A stretch of DNA of 64,000 bases, taken from NCBI GenBank assembly GCA_963169635.1, contig CAUJDL010000041.1, positions 1-64,000 on the forward strand. Direction: 5' to 3'. Below the pieces are notes generated by a model. The model was not told where the DNA came from. It made no database searches and saw nothing but the letters and a program-made list of their open reading frames with translations. This document shows, piece by piece, positions 1-9,396 of this stretch. Within the stretch, counting starts at the first letter, position 1. Each line of letters starts with the position of its first letter. Source of the stretch: Bacteroidota bacterium. Its GTDB lineage: Bacteria > Bacteroidota > Bacteroidia > Chitinophagales > Chitinophagaceae. The position numbers and the translations under genes are program-made.

Positions 1-1
1 A

Positions 2-991
2 TACTTATCACTTTACGATGAAAGAAGCTACGAATTTTCTAACTCTATTAAACACATAAATAAAGTAGATATAGATAAACAAATAGATTTTGTAGAAAAT
101 CAACACCAAATACAGTTATTAGAAAATGAAAATATTGCAAATCACAAATACATTAAAGCTACAGTAACAATTGCTATATTAGTTTTTATTTTGTTTTTAA
201 CAATACTACTTTTTTGGTTTAGATCTAAAAAGGCATTAAGAAAAATTAAACAACTTTATGCAACCATTCAAGCCCAAAACTCAATATTAGAAAAAGCCTT
301 AGAAGAGTCTGAAGAAAAAACCAGAGAAAAAGAAAAAATTGTACATATTGTAGCACATGATTTAAGAACACCTGTAGCATCTATATCTTCTTTAACAGAT
401 ATGATAATTGAAGAAAAAGATGAAAAAAGTAAAAACGAATTATTATATGTAATTAAAGAAGCTTGTAATAATGCTATTTCATTAATTAGCGATATTTTAA
501 AATCTTCTGCTACATCATCAGATGCATTAACAAAATGCGATGTTCCTATTAATGAATGTTTATTAAGTTGTGCTTCATTCTTACATGCTACAGCAGCAGA
601 AAAAAATCAACTACTAAAAACAGAATTATTAATAAACGATGTTGTTGTAAACTTAGATAAAGATAAAATGAAAAGGGTTTTTTATAACCTTGTTGTTAAT
701 GCTATAAAATTCAGCTACCCAAATAGTGTTATTAAAATTAAGGCTCAAATAAAAAATCAATCCCTAATAATTTCTATTCAAGATGCTGGTATTGGTATTC
801 CTGCAAACTTGCATCAAGATATTTTTAAAGCTAATAGTAAAGCAAAAAGAGAAGGTACTAATGGTGAGCCATCTTATGGCTTAGGACTTTCTATTTGCAA
901 ACAAATTGTAGAAGCACATCAAGGAAAAATTTGGGTAGAAAGTGAAGAAAATAAAGGCAGTACTTTTTATATGGAATTACCCATACAATAA
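2..991 (+). CDS. Sensor histidine kinase, 5' end outside the window
   Basis: The reading frame is open from base 2, so the TTG at 191 used by the ORF track is internal and the gene begins before the window. The visible part has a short extracytoplasmic tail, one membrane segment (around ATVTIAILVFILFLTILLFW), a Lys/Glu-rich coiled-coil linker, a HisKA dimerisation domain with phospho-acceptor His in HDLRTP (bases 356-358), and a HATPase_c domain with N-box NLVVNAIKFS, G1 DAGIGIP and G2 GLGLSICKQIV. It should autophosphorylate and pass phosphate to an unseen response regulator. In Bacteroidota this arrangement often follows TPR repeats, but those would lie off the edge. It converges with the downstream permease, with one base between the stop codons. 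Confidence 0.9.
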   Translation, partial: YLSLYDERSYEFSNSIKHINKVDIDKQIDFVENQHQIQLLENENIANHKYIKATVTIAILVFILFLTILLFWFRSKKALRKIKQLYATIQAQNSILEKALEESEEKTREKEKIVHIVAHDLRTPVASISSLTDMIIEEKDEKSKNELLYVIKEACNNAISLISDILKSSATSSDALTKCDVPINECLLSCASFLHATAAEKNQLLKTELLINDVVVNLDKDKMKRVFYNLVVNAIKFSYPNSVIKIKAQIKNQSLIISIQDAGIGIPANLHQDIFKANSKAKREGTNGEPSYGLGLSICKQIVEAHQGKIWVESEENKGSTFYMELPIQ

Positions 992-992
992 T

Positions 993-2087
993 TTAATTTG
1001 TTTTTACCTGCAAAGCATCTCTTAAACCATTTCCTAATATATTAAAAGCAAGTACCAATAACATAATTGCCAACCCTGGAATTAATGCTAACATTGGATT
1101 ATTGGTAATAATAAAATTATAATTTTCTTTTATCATTAAACCCCAACTTGGTTGAGGTGGTTGTACACCAACACCTAAAAAGCTTAAACCTGCTTCTATA
1201 ATGATAGCTCCTGCAAAATTAGCTGCTGCTAATACAATAATAGGACCTATAATATTCGGCAAAATATGTTTTATAATAATTCTACTATTACTAAAACCTA
1301 AAACTTTTGCTGCTTCTATAAATTCTAATTCTTTTGCAGCCATTACTTGTCCACGTACTAATCTTGCTACATTTACCCACATGGTTAAACCTACTGCAAT
1401 AAAAACCTGCCAAAATCCTTTACCTAAAACTAAGGTTATAGCAAATACTAATAATAAAGAAGGAATACTCCAAACTACATTAATTAACCACATTATAATA
1501 TCATCAACTTTACCTCTAAAATATCCTGCTATTGCACCTAAAAAAACACCAATAGTTAATGATATAATTACAGCAATTAAGCCTACACTTAAACTAACTC
1601 TTATACCAATTATTAATCTGCTTAAAATATCTCTTCCAAATTTATCTGTACCTAAATAAAATGTTTGTTGTACAATAAATTGTTGTTTAAACTTTTCTTG
1701 TGTAATTGTGTTGGGCAATATTTTTGTTTGTGTTTCTGTAACTCCTTCATCTAAATATTTTGTATAAACTAAACTATCTTTTTTAAAATAATATGCTGTA
1801 ATTGGTGTGTAAGAAAATTGCTCAGTTTTACCACTCATTAAAATTTTAAAAAAACTTTCTTGTTGTAGTGTAGCTCTTGACTCTTTTAATAAAAGAATTG
1901 TAAACCCTGGTTTTTTACTACCAATTTCAGGAATCATTCTATTTGCATTAGGACTATTATCTGGTGCAATAAAATATCCAAAAACGCCTATCATCAAAGC
2001 AAATACAATAAACAATAATGCAATTACAGCAGCTTTATTTTTAAAGAAGCGTTGCTTAAATTGATTATTTAATATACCATTAGCCAT
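993..2087 (-). CDS. ABC transporter permease, OppC/DppC type
   Basis: A 364-residue inner-membrane permease of the binding-protein-dependent family for peptides or similar solutes. There is one N-terminal membrane helix (about 20-40), an unusually long loop of roughly 100 residues, then the conserved core starting at GTDKFGRDILSRL, which is the OppC signature. The EAA loop is visible as EAAKVLGFSNSRIIIKHILPN, and the end has GLSFLGVGVQPPQPSWG. No partner permease, ATPase or binding protein lies beside it, so its partners are encoded elsewhere. The substrate cannot be read from sequence. Downstream-oriented with the glycosyltransferase at 2115, with a 27-base gap, but a functional link is not evident. 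Confidence 0.9.
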   Translation of the reverse strand: MANGILNNQFKQRFFKNKAAVIALLFIVFALMIGVFGYFIAPDNSPNANRMIPEIGSKKPGFTILLLKESRATLQQESFFKILMSGKTEQFSYTPITAYYFKKDSLVYTKYLDEGVTETQTKILPNTITQEKFKQQFIVQQTFYLGTDKFGRDILSRLIIGIRVSLSVGLIAVIISLTIGVFLGAIAGYFRGKVDDIIMWLINVVWSIPSLLLVFAITLVLGKGFWQVFIAVGLTMWVNVARLVRGQVMAAKELEFIEAAKVLGFSNSRIIIKHILPNIIGPIIVLAAANFAGAIIIEAGLSFLGVGVQPPQPSWGLMIKENYNFIITNNPMLALIPGLAIMLLVLAFNILGNGLRDALQVKTN

Positions 2088-2114
2088 GCTAAATGTTATA
2101 ATAATATTTTTAAT

Positions 2115-3269
2115 TTATTTTACATTTCTTCCTTTCCAGTGATAGCTACCAAATTTTCCTAACCAACCACTTACTACAATATAAGTAATATGTAAAGGTT
2201 GTAAAAAAGGAAACCACCAAACAAATGGTTGTTCAAAAAATTTGGCTACAGGCAATGCAAATGCAAGTTCTGATAATGTTTTCAGCATTATAAATACAAC
2301 CCAAAATATTAAACAATAACTATTAAAAAAACTTAACCAAGGAAGTATAAATAATGATGCATTAAAAAAGTACAATAAAATTAATACTATAAAAATACTG
2401 GTATCTTTTGTTTTAAATTGTTCTGCTTTACTTGCCCATCTTATACGCTGATTATAAAAAGCATTCCACGAAGGCATAGGATATGTAGCTACAATAGCAT
2501 CTTTAGAAAATAAAAAAGATACTTTATCGGAGTGTTGTTTTTTTATTTTATTCATTAACAACATATCATCGCCACTGGCAATTGAGTCTATATCTTTAAA
2601 GCCATTTACACTTTTAAAAATATCTTTTCTATAAGCAAGGTTTGCACCATTACACATATTATGAAATCCTGCATTTACAGATGCTGCTGTTATACCTTGC
2701 ATACTCATAAAATCTATATACTGAAAAGTTTGTAACAGTGTGCCATTATTAGTAAATGCTACAGGTGCTGCAATAAATACTGTATTGTTTTGCTGTATCC
2801 ATGCATCATAAGTAATTAACCATTTTTGTGGTGTTATACAATCTGCATCTGTAGTAATAATCCAATCTCCTTTTGCATAATCAATAGCATTTTCTATTGC
2901 TTTCTTTTTATAAGAGTTTAAAACTTTACCCTCTAAAGTATCTTGTAACTTTATAAGTTGCACATTATTATATTGCTGTTGTATTTCTTCTACTACAGCA
3001 GATGTATTGTCTGTACTATGATCATCAATTACAATAATCTCGAATAATGTTGTTGGATAATTTTGTTGTAAAATAGATAATAAACAATTTTTTATAACAG
3101 TAGCTTCGTTACGAGCAGGTATAATAATGCTAAAAGATGTTGTAGGCTTTATGGTATCTATTGCTACAAAGGGTTTTAATTGCAAAAACCACTTTCTATA
3201 CAATAGTAATATAATAGTATAACCTATATATAATATTGCTATAAAAATCAATAATAGTATTAACCACAT
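2115..3269 (-). CDS. Glycosyltransferase family 2, membrane-anchored
   Basis: A 384-residue processive-type GT2 enzyme. An N-terminal membrane helix (LILLLIFIAILYIGYTIILL) precedes the GT-A fold: FSIIIPARNEA nucleotide-binding start, IVIDDHSTDNT, the metal-binding DADC, SGDDMLL, and a QRIRW acceptor-site motif equivalent to QxxRW. Two or three further membrane helices follow near the C-terminus. It probably adds sugars to a lipid or polysaccharide at the cytoplasmic face; the product is unknown. The ORF track starts at a GTG at 3275; the ATG two codons later (3269) is preferred here, but either is possible. No polysaccharide cluster surrounds it. Confidence 0.88.
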   Translation of the reverse strand: MWLILLLIFIAILYIGYTIILLLYRKWFLQLKPFVAIDTIKPTTSFSIIIPARNEATVIKNCLLSILQQNYPTTLFEIIVIDDHSTDNTSAVVEEIQQQYNNVQLIKLQDTLEGKVLNSYKKKAIENAIDYAKGDWIITTDADCITPQKWLITYDAWIQQNNTVFIAAPVAFTNNGTLLQTFQYIDFMSMQGITAASVNAGFHNMCNGANLAYRKDIFKSVNGFKDIDSIASGDDMLLMNKIKKQHSDKVSFLFSKDAIVATYPMPSWNAFYNQRIRWASKAEQFKTKDTSIFIVLILLYFFNASLFILPWLSFFNSYCLIFWVVFIMLKTLSELAFALPVAKFFEQPFVWWFPFLQPLHITYIVVSGWLGKFGSYHWKGRNVK

Positions 3270-3390
3270 TGTCACAAAGAAACAATTTGTTGCAATATAA
3301 GCATAGCTTTTTTCTTATCACAATTGTTTTAGATTTGAAGATTAATTAAACATACAGGTTTTATAAAACTTTCTGTAATCTTGTTTGTAA

Positions 3391-5172
3391 ATGAAGCTTA
3401 GGTTGTTGAAATATTATTGTTGTTTTTTTATTATTTGCTTTTTAGTAAAAAATACATTTGCTCAAAGTGTAGATTTATACATTTATTCAACCGATAATAA
3501 AGCTGCTATTTTAAAAGAAACTTTTTCTTTTAAACAACAATTTGCCGATAGTATTTCTTGCAAAAAATATATTATACAACTACCTTCTATATTACATGCT
3601 AAAGGTTATATCAGTGCATCTATTGATAGCTTGGAGAAAGAAAAAAATATTTATACAGCATATCTTTTTGTTGGTGAAAAATATGTATGGAAAAATTTAT
3701 TTATTAAAGAACAAGACAAGCCTTTATTAAATGTTGTAGGTATTCAATCTACTATTTTTTTACAAAAACCTTTTAACCCTAATACTGTAATTCAAGTTCA
3801 AGAAAAGCTGTTAGATTATTTTGAAAAAAATGGTTATCCTTTTGCTGTTGTTGGTTTTGATAGTTTACAAATAGATAATAATGAAGTAAGTGCACAGCTT
3901 ATCATCAATAAAGGTATTTTATATAAAATGGATAGCTTACAAATTATTGGTAATGCTAAACTCAATAAAAAATTTTTATACCATTATTTATCTATGCCAA
4001 TAGGTAGTGTGTATAATATTGAAAAACTTAATGCTGTAGAAAAAAAATTAGCAGCACTACCTTTTATTACACAAACAAATCCTTTACAATTAACCATGTT
4101 GGGTAGTAGTTTTTTTACACAATTATTTATAGATAATAAAAAAAGTAATCAGGTAGATGCTTTAATAGGTTTAATGCCAGAAAATCAACAAAATGGTGGG
4201 GCATTATTATTAACTGTAGATGCTAAAATAAAATTACAAAATGCTTTTGCTGCTGGAGAAAATATTGAATTATTGTGGCAACAAATTCAGCCTAAATCTC
4301 CCAGATTAAATTTACAGTTTCAGTATCCATATATTTTAAATAGCAATTTTGGATTTACTTTTTTGTTCGATTTGTATAAAAAAGATACAGCCTATCTTAC
4401 TATTCAATCTGCTGTTGGTGCTGAGTATGCACCAAACAATCATCAATATTTTAAGGTTTTGCTACAATCTAACAGAACTAATTTATTAGATGTAGATACA
4501 AGTACCATAAAATTTACTAAACAATTGCCTGATATTATTGATGTATCTATTAATAGTATTGTTGTTGCTTGGGGATTTAATAATACCAATTATACTTTTA
4601 ATCCTCGTACTGGCAACGAAATAGTTTTTACAACTGCTGTTGGTAATAGAAAAATAAGAAAGAACAATACTATTACTCAGTTAAAAGATATCAATTTTAA
4701 TTACAATAATTTATATAATAATATTTCATTAAATAGTTATCAACTAAAACTACAATTAAATGCTGCACATTATTTTGGTTTAGGAAAACATAGCACTTTA
4801 AAAACAGCCATACAAAGTGGATTAATTAATAGTCCAACAATTTTTAAAAATGAAATGTTTAGAATTGGAGGCTCAAAAATTTTAAGAGGGTTTGATGAAG
4901 AAAATATTTTTACAGATAAATATATTGTTGGCACTGCAGAGTATAGATATTTACATGGTAAAAATGCTTATTTCTGTGGTTTTACAGATTGGGGTTATAC
5001 TTATAATTCTCTTACAAAAAATAATTATACTTATTTAGGTTTAGGTGCAGGTATTTCTTTTGAAACTAAACAAGGAATTTTTAATATTATGTTGGCTACT
5101 GGTAAAAGAAACGATTTATCTTTTAATTTAAAACAAAGTAAAATACATATAGGCTTTGTTAGCATATTTTAA
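3391..5172 (+). CDS. BamA/TamA-family outer membrane protein
   Basis: 593 residues with a clear signal peptide ending near NTFAQ. The first part holds POTRA-like repeats, for example KMDSLQIIGNAKLNKKFLYH, followed by a beta-barrel of the bacterial surface antigen family. The barrel has the segment GGSKILRGFDEENI, which matches the conserved RGF region of Omp85 proteins, and the protein ends in a phenylalanine as barrel proteins usually do. The length is shorter than BamA (about 800), so it is more likely a TamA-like or accessory Omp85 protein that inserts or moves polypeptides across the outer membrane. It stands alone upstream of yqeY. Confidence 0.85.
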   Translation: MKLRLLKYYCCFFIICFLVKNTFAQSVDLYIYSTDNKAAILKETFSFKQQFADSISCKKYIIQLPSILHAKGYISASIDSLEKEKNIYTAYLFVGEKYVWKNLFIKEQDKPLLNVVGIQSTIFLQKPFNPNTVIQVQEKLLDYFEKNGYPFAVVGFDSLQIDNNEVSAQLIINKGILYKMDSLQIIGNAKLNKKFLYHYLSMPIGSVYNIEKLNAVEKKLAALPFITQTNPLQLTMLGSSFFTQLFIDNKKSNQVDALIGLMPENQQNGGALLLTVDAKIKLQNAFAAGENIELLWQQIQPKSPRLNLQFQYPYILNSNFGFTFLFDLYKKDTAYLTIQSAVGAEYAPNNHQYFKVLLQSNRTNLLDVDTSTIKFTKQLPDIIDVSINSIVVAWGFNNTNYTFNPRTGNEIVFTTAVGNRKIRKNNTITQLKDINFNYNNLYNNISLNSYQLKLQLNAAHYFGLGKHSTLKTAIQSGLINSPTIFKNEMFRIGGSKILRGFDEENIFTDKYIVGTAEYRYLHGKNAYFCGFTDWGYTYNSLTKNNYTYLGLGAGISFETKQGIFNIMLATGKRNDLSFNLKQSKIHIGFVSIF

Positions 5173-5224
5173 AATCTTTCGTTGTAAAAAGCTTAGTTTT
5201 ACACCTTTAAAATGTTATATTAAT

Positions 5225-5674
5225 ATGAGTTTAGAAACACAAATAATGGCAGAAATGAAAGATGCCATGAAGTCTAAAGACGAAGCAGCATTACGTGGTT
5301 TACGTGCTATTAAAGCAGAAATTATTAAAGCAAAAACAGAGCCTGGTGCTAATGGACAAATTTCTGAAGAAGGAGAATTAAAGCTATTACAAAAATTAGT
5401 AAAACAAAGAAAAGATAGTTTAGAAATATATACACAACAAAATCGTAGCGACCTTGCACAAAAAGAACAAGAAGAAATTAATATCATTGAAAAGTTTTTA
5501 CCCAAACAATTAAGTGAAGCAGAACTTGAAGATGCTCTAAAAGCAATTATTGCTACTACAGGTGCAAGCACTGCTGCAGATATGGGAAAAGTAATGGGTA
5601 TTGCAACCAAACAATTAGCAGGTAAAGCAGATGGTAAAACAATAAGTGCAACAGTAAAAAAACTATTAGGCTAA
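5225..5674 (+). CDS. GatB/YqeY domain-containing protein
   Basis: 149 residues of the YqeY family, related to the tail domain of amidotransferase subunit GatB. Visible features are LRGLRAIKAEIIKAKTEPG, LVKQRKDSLEIYTQQNR, IIEKFLPKQLSE and the end MGKVMGIATKQLAGKADGKTISATVKKLL. The ORF track extends 23 residues upstream into the end of the BamA-like gene from a TTG; the ATG at 5225 (MSLETQI) is the family start. The function is thought to relate to tRNA, but the free-standing proteins are not well characterised. Followed closely by cvpA-like gene, 27 bases away. Confidence 0.92.
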   Translation: MSLETQIMAEMKDAMKSKDEAALRGLRAIKAEIIKAKTEPGANGQISEEGELKLLQKLVKQRKDSLEIYTQQNRSDLAQKEQEEINIIEKFLPKQLSEAELEDALKAIIATTGASTAADMGKVMGIATKQLAGKADGKTISATVKKLLG

Positions 5675-5701
5675 TAGCTAAATAGTTTTACTTAATAACT
5701 T

Positions 5702-6244
5702 ATGCTCATAGATTCTATTTTTATTGTATTGCTGGTAATGGCATTTATTAAAGGTTATACTCGTGGCTTTATTTTAGCAGTATTTTCTACATTGGCAATA
5801 TTAATTGGACTTGTTGCTGCAGTAAAATTAAGTGCAGTAACTGCTAATTATTTACATAATAAAGCAAACTTATCTATGCAATGGTTGCCATTACTTTCAT
5901 TTGCATTGGTAATGTTTGTAACAATTCTTTTAGTAAGGTTAGTAGCAAAAATTATAGAAAAAACTATTGACCTTGCTTTACTGGGTTGGGCAAATAAATT
6001 AGCTGGTATAGCTTTATACATTTTATTATATGCTACTGTATTTAGTGTAATATTATTTTATGCTGTAGAAATGAAGATAATTGAAGCCTCTACCATTCAA
6101 GCATCTAAAGCATATCATTATATACAACCCTTAGGGCCTAAAGCTGTTAATAGTATTGGTTTTATTATACCTACGTTTAAAAATCTTTTTTTACAATTAG
6201 AAAATTTTTTTACTTCAATTGCTGAACATGCAAATAAAGTGTAA
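5702..6244 (+). CDS. CvpA family membrane protein
   Basis: 180 residues with four hydrophobic segments (about 3-20, 25-45, 62-83 and 100-122), typical of CvpA/colicin V production proteins. The start MLIDSIFIVLLVMAFIKGYTRGF is the normal family N-terminus with the GYTRGF turn. The family is linked in other bacteria to envelope integrity and purine or colicin phenotypes, but the molecular role is unsettled. Likely co-transcribed with yqeY. The downstream region carries a long hairpin with a T-run that may end the transcript. Confidence 0.85.
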   Translation: MLIDSIFIVLLVMAFIKGYTRGFILAVFSTLAILIGLVAAVKLSAVTANYLHNKANLSMQWLPLLSFALVMFVTILLVRLVAKIIEKTIDLALLGWANKLAGIALYILLYATVFSVILFYAVEMKIIEASTIQASKAYHYIQPLGPKAVNSIGFIIPTFKNLFLQLENFFTSIAEHANKV

Positions 6245-6271
6245 GCAATTTTTATAGTAATATTTTTTTGT

Positions 6272-6366
6272 AATAGCTAATAAAAAAATATTTTTTCTTT
6301 CATAAAATATTTTTGTTGTTATGTTTTATAACAACCATCTTTTAAAAATTTATTAGCTATTTTTTT
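6272..6366 (+). terminator. Nested inverted repeat after cvpA-like gene
   Basis: A perfect 13-base pair of arms, AATAGCTAATAAA (6272-6284) and TTTATTAGCTATT (6349-6361), encloses a second perfect 8-bp hairpin, GTTGTTAT/ATAACAAC (6315-6335). A run of T follows the right arm to 6366. It lies 28 bases after the cvpA-like stop and reads as a plus-strand terminator or 3' structured element. The long enclosed segment is unusual for a simple terminator. Confidence 0.5.
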
Positions 6367-6387
6367 ATGAGAAAATACTAAAAATAA

Positions 6388-6411
6388 AAAGTGCCGCACA
6401 AGCGACACTTT
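6388..6411 (-). terminator. Hairpin terminator-like element, minus strand
   Basis: Arms AAAGTGCCGC and GCGACACTTT around an ACAA loop. On the plus strand there is one C.A mismatch and no T-run after it. Read on the minus strand the mismatch becomes a G.U pair and the stem is followed by TTTTTATTTTT, so it serves the minus strand. No minus-strand gene ends nearby: the M20 gene at 6900 already has its own terminator at 6848, so this one is an orphan. Confidence 0.6.
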
Positions 6412-6847
6412 ATATATGGATGGGTTAGTAAGTACTGGGAAATAAATTTCCCACCACAATAATAAAAATACTTTTCACTGTAACAAAAAATATTTTCTAG
6501 AATTTTATTAACATTTTTAAATTAATTGTGAATAGACAAAGAAATATTTAGTTACATCATTCCATTTAAAAATGAATTTTTCTTTTATACCATCTTTAAA
6601 TTAAAAATATAAATCTTGTGTAAGTATGATGTACAAAGCATTTTATTGAATTTTATTTTTTAGTTGTTTAATAACTCAACATAAAAACTTACTACTTATT
6701 TATTTTAAAACTAACTCACAATACCATCTTCTTCTTTTTAAAAAATTTTTTTAATCAACTACTTTAAATAACAGTTACTAACCATAAAATGATTGTTGCT
6801 GTTTTTATTTTTACAAATTTTTCAACTTGTATTGTACACATAAAAAA

Positions 6848-6873
6848 AGTCTGATGTATAAAAACACCAGACT
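6848..6873 (-). terminator. Terminator of the M20 peptidase gene
   Basis: Ten-base arms AGTCTGATGT (6848-6857) and ACACCAGACT (6864-6873). On the minus strand the single irregular pair is a G.U wobble and the hairpin is followed by seven T. It lies 27 bases after the M20 stop codon. Confidence 0.8.
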
Positions 6874-6899
6874 CCTTTTAAAAAATAATACTAAAAAAA

Positions 6900-8267
6900 T
6901 TATTTCATTTCATCATAAAATTTATGAAAGTATGGAATAGTTTCAATGCCTTTATAAAAATTAAAGATGTCGTATTTTTCATTAGGGCTATGCAAATTAT
7001 CGCTATCTAAACCAAAGCCCATGAATACTGTTTTTAATCCTAATACACTTTCAAATAAAGCAGTAATAGGAATACTACCACCACCACGAACAGGAATAGG
7101 AGCTTTACCAAAAGTTGCCTCTATTGCTTTTGCAGCAGCTTTATATTCTACACTATTTACAGGTGTCATATAAGGGTCGCCACCATGATGTACACTTGCT
7201 TTTAATTGTATATAATCTGGTGCTATTTTTTGTAGATGATCTATTAATAATTTTTCTGTTTTTGCAGTTGTTTGATTAGGTACTAATCTACAACTAATTT
7301 TTGCATAAGCTTTACTTGGTAATACAGTTTTTGCTCCTTCACCTGTATAACCTCCCCAAATTCCATTTACCTCAAGAGTAGGACGAATACCTGTACGTTC
7401 ATTTGTGCTAAAACTTTTTTCGCCCCATAATGCATTTACACCTAAATCATTTTTATATTCTACTTCACTGTAAGGAGCAATAGCTAATTGTTTTCTTTCA
7501 GCATCGCTACATTCTACAACATCATCATAAAAACCAGGAATGGTTATATGATTATTTTCATCGTGCAACGAAGCTATTAGTTTAGCTAAAATAGTAATTG
7601 GATTTGCAACAGCACCACCATATACACCACTATGCAAATCTCTGTTTGGTCCTGTAACTTCTACTTCAATATAAGTTAATCCTCTAACACCAACATCAAT
7701 ACTTGGGTTTTCCATGCTAAGCATTGCAGTATCGCTAATTAAAATTACATCTGCTTTTAAAAGTTCTTTTTGGTCTTCTAAAAACTTGCCTAAGTTGATA
7801 CTGCCTACTTCTTCTTCTCCTTCAATTAAAAATTTTATGTTTACTGGTAATGTATTTGTTTTTACCATAGTTTCTAATGCTTTTACATGCATATAGAATT
7901 GTCCTTTATCATCACATGCACCTCTTGCATAAATTTTTCCATCTTTAATTACAGGATTAAAAGGGTCGTTGTGCCAAAGGTTTAATGGATCTGCAGGTTG
8001 CACATCATAATGTCCATAAACTAAAACAGTAGGCTTTGTTGCATCAATAATTTTTTCGCCATAAACAACAGGATGACCTGGTGTTGGATAAATTGTTACT
8101 TTATCTGCACCAGCTTCTAATAAACGTTGTTTTACAGACTCTGCACATTTAAGCATATCTTCTTTATGTTCGCTTCTTGCACTAACACTTGGTATGCGTA
8201 ATAAATCTAAAAGTTCATTTAAAAAACGATCTTTATTTTGTTCTTGATAATCTTTCCAAACTTGCAT
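6900..8267 (-). CDS. M20 family dipeptidase
   Basis: 455-residue zinc metallopeptidase of the M20A group (dipeptidase/CNDP-like). Metal and catalytic motifs are present in order: GHYDVQP (first His and Asp), GACDDKGQ (bridging Asp), EGEEEVGS (general-base Glu-Glu), HSGVYGG of the lid domain, and HSPNEK near the end for the last metal His. The lid or dimerisation domain occupies roughly residues 200-370. No signal peptide, so it is cytoplasmic and probably hydrolyses dipeptides taken up or released in turnover. Monocistronic with its own terminator. Confidence 0.92.
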   Translation of the reverse strand: MQVWKDYQEQNKDRFLNELLDLLRIPSVSARSEHKEDMLKCAESVKQRLLEAGADKVTIYPTPGHPVVYGEKIIDATKPTVLVYGHYDVQPADPLNLWHNDPFNPVIKDGKIYARGACDDKGQFYMHVKALETMVKTNTLPVNIKFLIEGEEEVGSINLGKFLEDQKELLKADVILISDTAMLSMENPSIDVGVRGLTYIEVEVTGPNRDLHSGVYGGAVANPITILAKLIASLHDENNHITIPGFYDDVVECSDAERKQLAIAPYSEVEYKNDLGVNALWGEKSFSTNERTGIRPTLEVNGIWGGYTGEGAKTVLPSKAYAKISCRLVPNQTTAKTEKLLIDHLQKIAPDYIQLKASVHHGGDPYMTPVNSVEYKAAAKAIEATFGKAPIPVRGGGSIPITALFESVLGLKTVFMGFGLDSDNLHSPNEKYDIFNFYKGIETIPYFHKFYDEMK

Positions 8268-8364
8268 AGGAGTAATGTTTTATTGAGAAACGAATGTAAG
8301 CATGTTTTTTTTAAAGTATAGTAATTGCAATAATATTCTTCTCAATTTTTCACTGAAAAATATT

Positions 8365-9291
8365 TTATATTAATTTTTGCTTATTAGCAAGATATACACC
8401 AATTAATATAATACACAAAGCAGCAATATGCAACCAAGTAATATACTCTTGATAATAAAAACCCCAAGCAATTGCAATAAATGGCATACCATAAGTAACT
8501 AACGATGCAAATAATGCTCCTGTTCTTTTTACTAATACATAAAATATAACTGTAGATATTGAAGTACCCAATATGCCTAATAAACTACTAGCTCCTGTAC
8601 TTATTAAATAACTTTTTTCGGTAAGTGGTAATTTAAAATATCCTGTAAATAATAAAACAATTAATGAAGGAATAATAAGGCTGGTAAATGCTACTGTTGC
8701 TATTGATGTAGCACTAATGCCTTTAAATTTATGATGTACTAAGTTTACATTTACCCCATAAAATAAAGTAGCTACAATTACAAAACCACTATAAGCAATA
8801 TACTCAAATGGTTTTGTATAGTTGGCATACGTAAGAAAAAAGCAACCTATTAAACCAATAATTACTCCTATAATTTTTTGATTACTACTTTTAACTCCCC
8901 AAAATATAGAAGCAGATATAATAACAAATATGGGTGTTAGTGCATTTAAACTTCCTGCAAGTGAGCCATCAATTTTTGTTTCTGCAATACAAAATAAATA
9001 AGCAGGTATAAAACTACCTAACAATCCACTTAATATTACTAAGCCTCTTTGAGATGTTGGAATATTTTTTAAAGCCTTGGGTAAAAATGGAAGCATAACA
9101 ACACCTGCAGATAATAATCTTAATGCAGCAACATCAAAAGGGTGTAGTGTTGCTTGATGATTAGCATCAAACATACCCCACTTCATTAACATAAAAGAGC
9201 TACCCCAAATAATACTTAATACTAAAAAGATGCTCCACTTTAAATAGGTATTCACAAAAAAATTTGAGCAAAGGAAATATTTTATCATCAT
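8365..9291 (-). CDS. EamA/DMT family transporter
   Basis: 308 residues with about ten hydrophobic helices arranged as two EamA repeats; the first has the SIIWGSSFMLMKWGMF start and the second includes ATLFYGVNVNLVH. DMT-superfamily proteins export amino acids or metabolites, but the substrate is not predictable here. The start at 9291 is the first of two consecutive ATG codons. Divergent from the Nramp-type gene with a 105-base intergenic region. Confidence 0.88.
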   Translation of the reverse strand: MMIKYFLCSNFFVNTYLKWSIFLVLSIIWGSSFMLMKWGMFDANHQATLHPFDVAALRLLSAGVVMLPFLPKALKNIPTSQRGLVILSGLLGSFIPAYLFCIAETKIDGSLAGSLNALTPIFVIISASIFWGVKSSNQKIIGVIIGLIGCFFLTYANYTKPFEYIAYSGFVIVATLFYGVNVNLVHHKFKGISATSIATVAFTSLIIPSLIVLLFTGYFKLPLTEKSYLISTGASSLLGILGTSISTVIFYVLVKRTGALFASLVTYGMPFIAIAWGFYYQEYITWLHIAALCIILIGVYLANKQKLI

Positions 9292-9309
9292 ACTTCAGAA
9301 AATATAATT

Positions 9310-9317
9310 TAGATTTG
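9310..9317 (+). promoter_or_regulatory. -7 box of the Nramp-fusion gene
   Basis: TAGATTTG matches the Bacteroidota -7 consensus TAnnTTTG. It lies 80 bases before the ATG. An AAAGGA-like purine stretch lies 11 bases ahead of the ATG, which is rare in this window. Confidence 0.4.
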
Positions 9318-9396
9318 TTGTAACTGCTTTGTTAACCCTATCAGAAAAATATCAATTCATCATTTAACGAAAATTAAAAAGAAAGGAATTATTGAT

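Larger units (their letters stand above)
6245..6899. other. Gene-free AT-rich stretch with hairpins
   Basis: 655 bases between cvpA-like and the M20 peptidase with no credible ORF. It holds three structured elements listed separately (6272-6361, 6388-6411, 6848-6873). The segment 6412-6847 shows no coding pattern. On the minus strand, the part just before the 6388-6411 hairpin contains another short perfect stem, GGGAAA/TTTCCC with loop TTTA. A small RNA on the minus strand is possible, but no clean -7 box was found for it. Confidence 0.5.

Noticed and set aside
1201-1659. 152-residue plus-strand ORF inside the permease gene
   Set aside because: It lies antisense to the well-supported permease and its sequence has no domain or plausible start context. 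It is a shadow of the low-complexity AT-rich reverse frame.
5215-5610. 131-residue minus-strand ORF over yqeY
   Set aside because: Antisense to the conserved YqeY gene, Ser/Ala/Ile-rich, with no family likeness.
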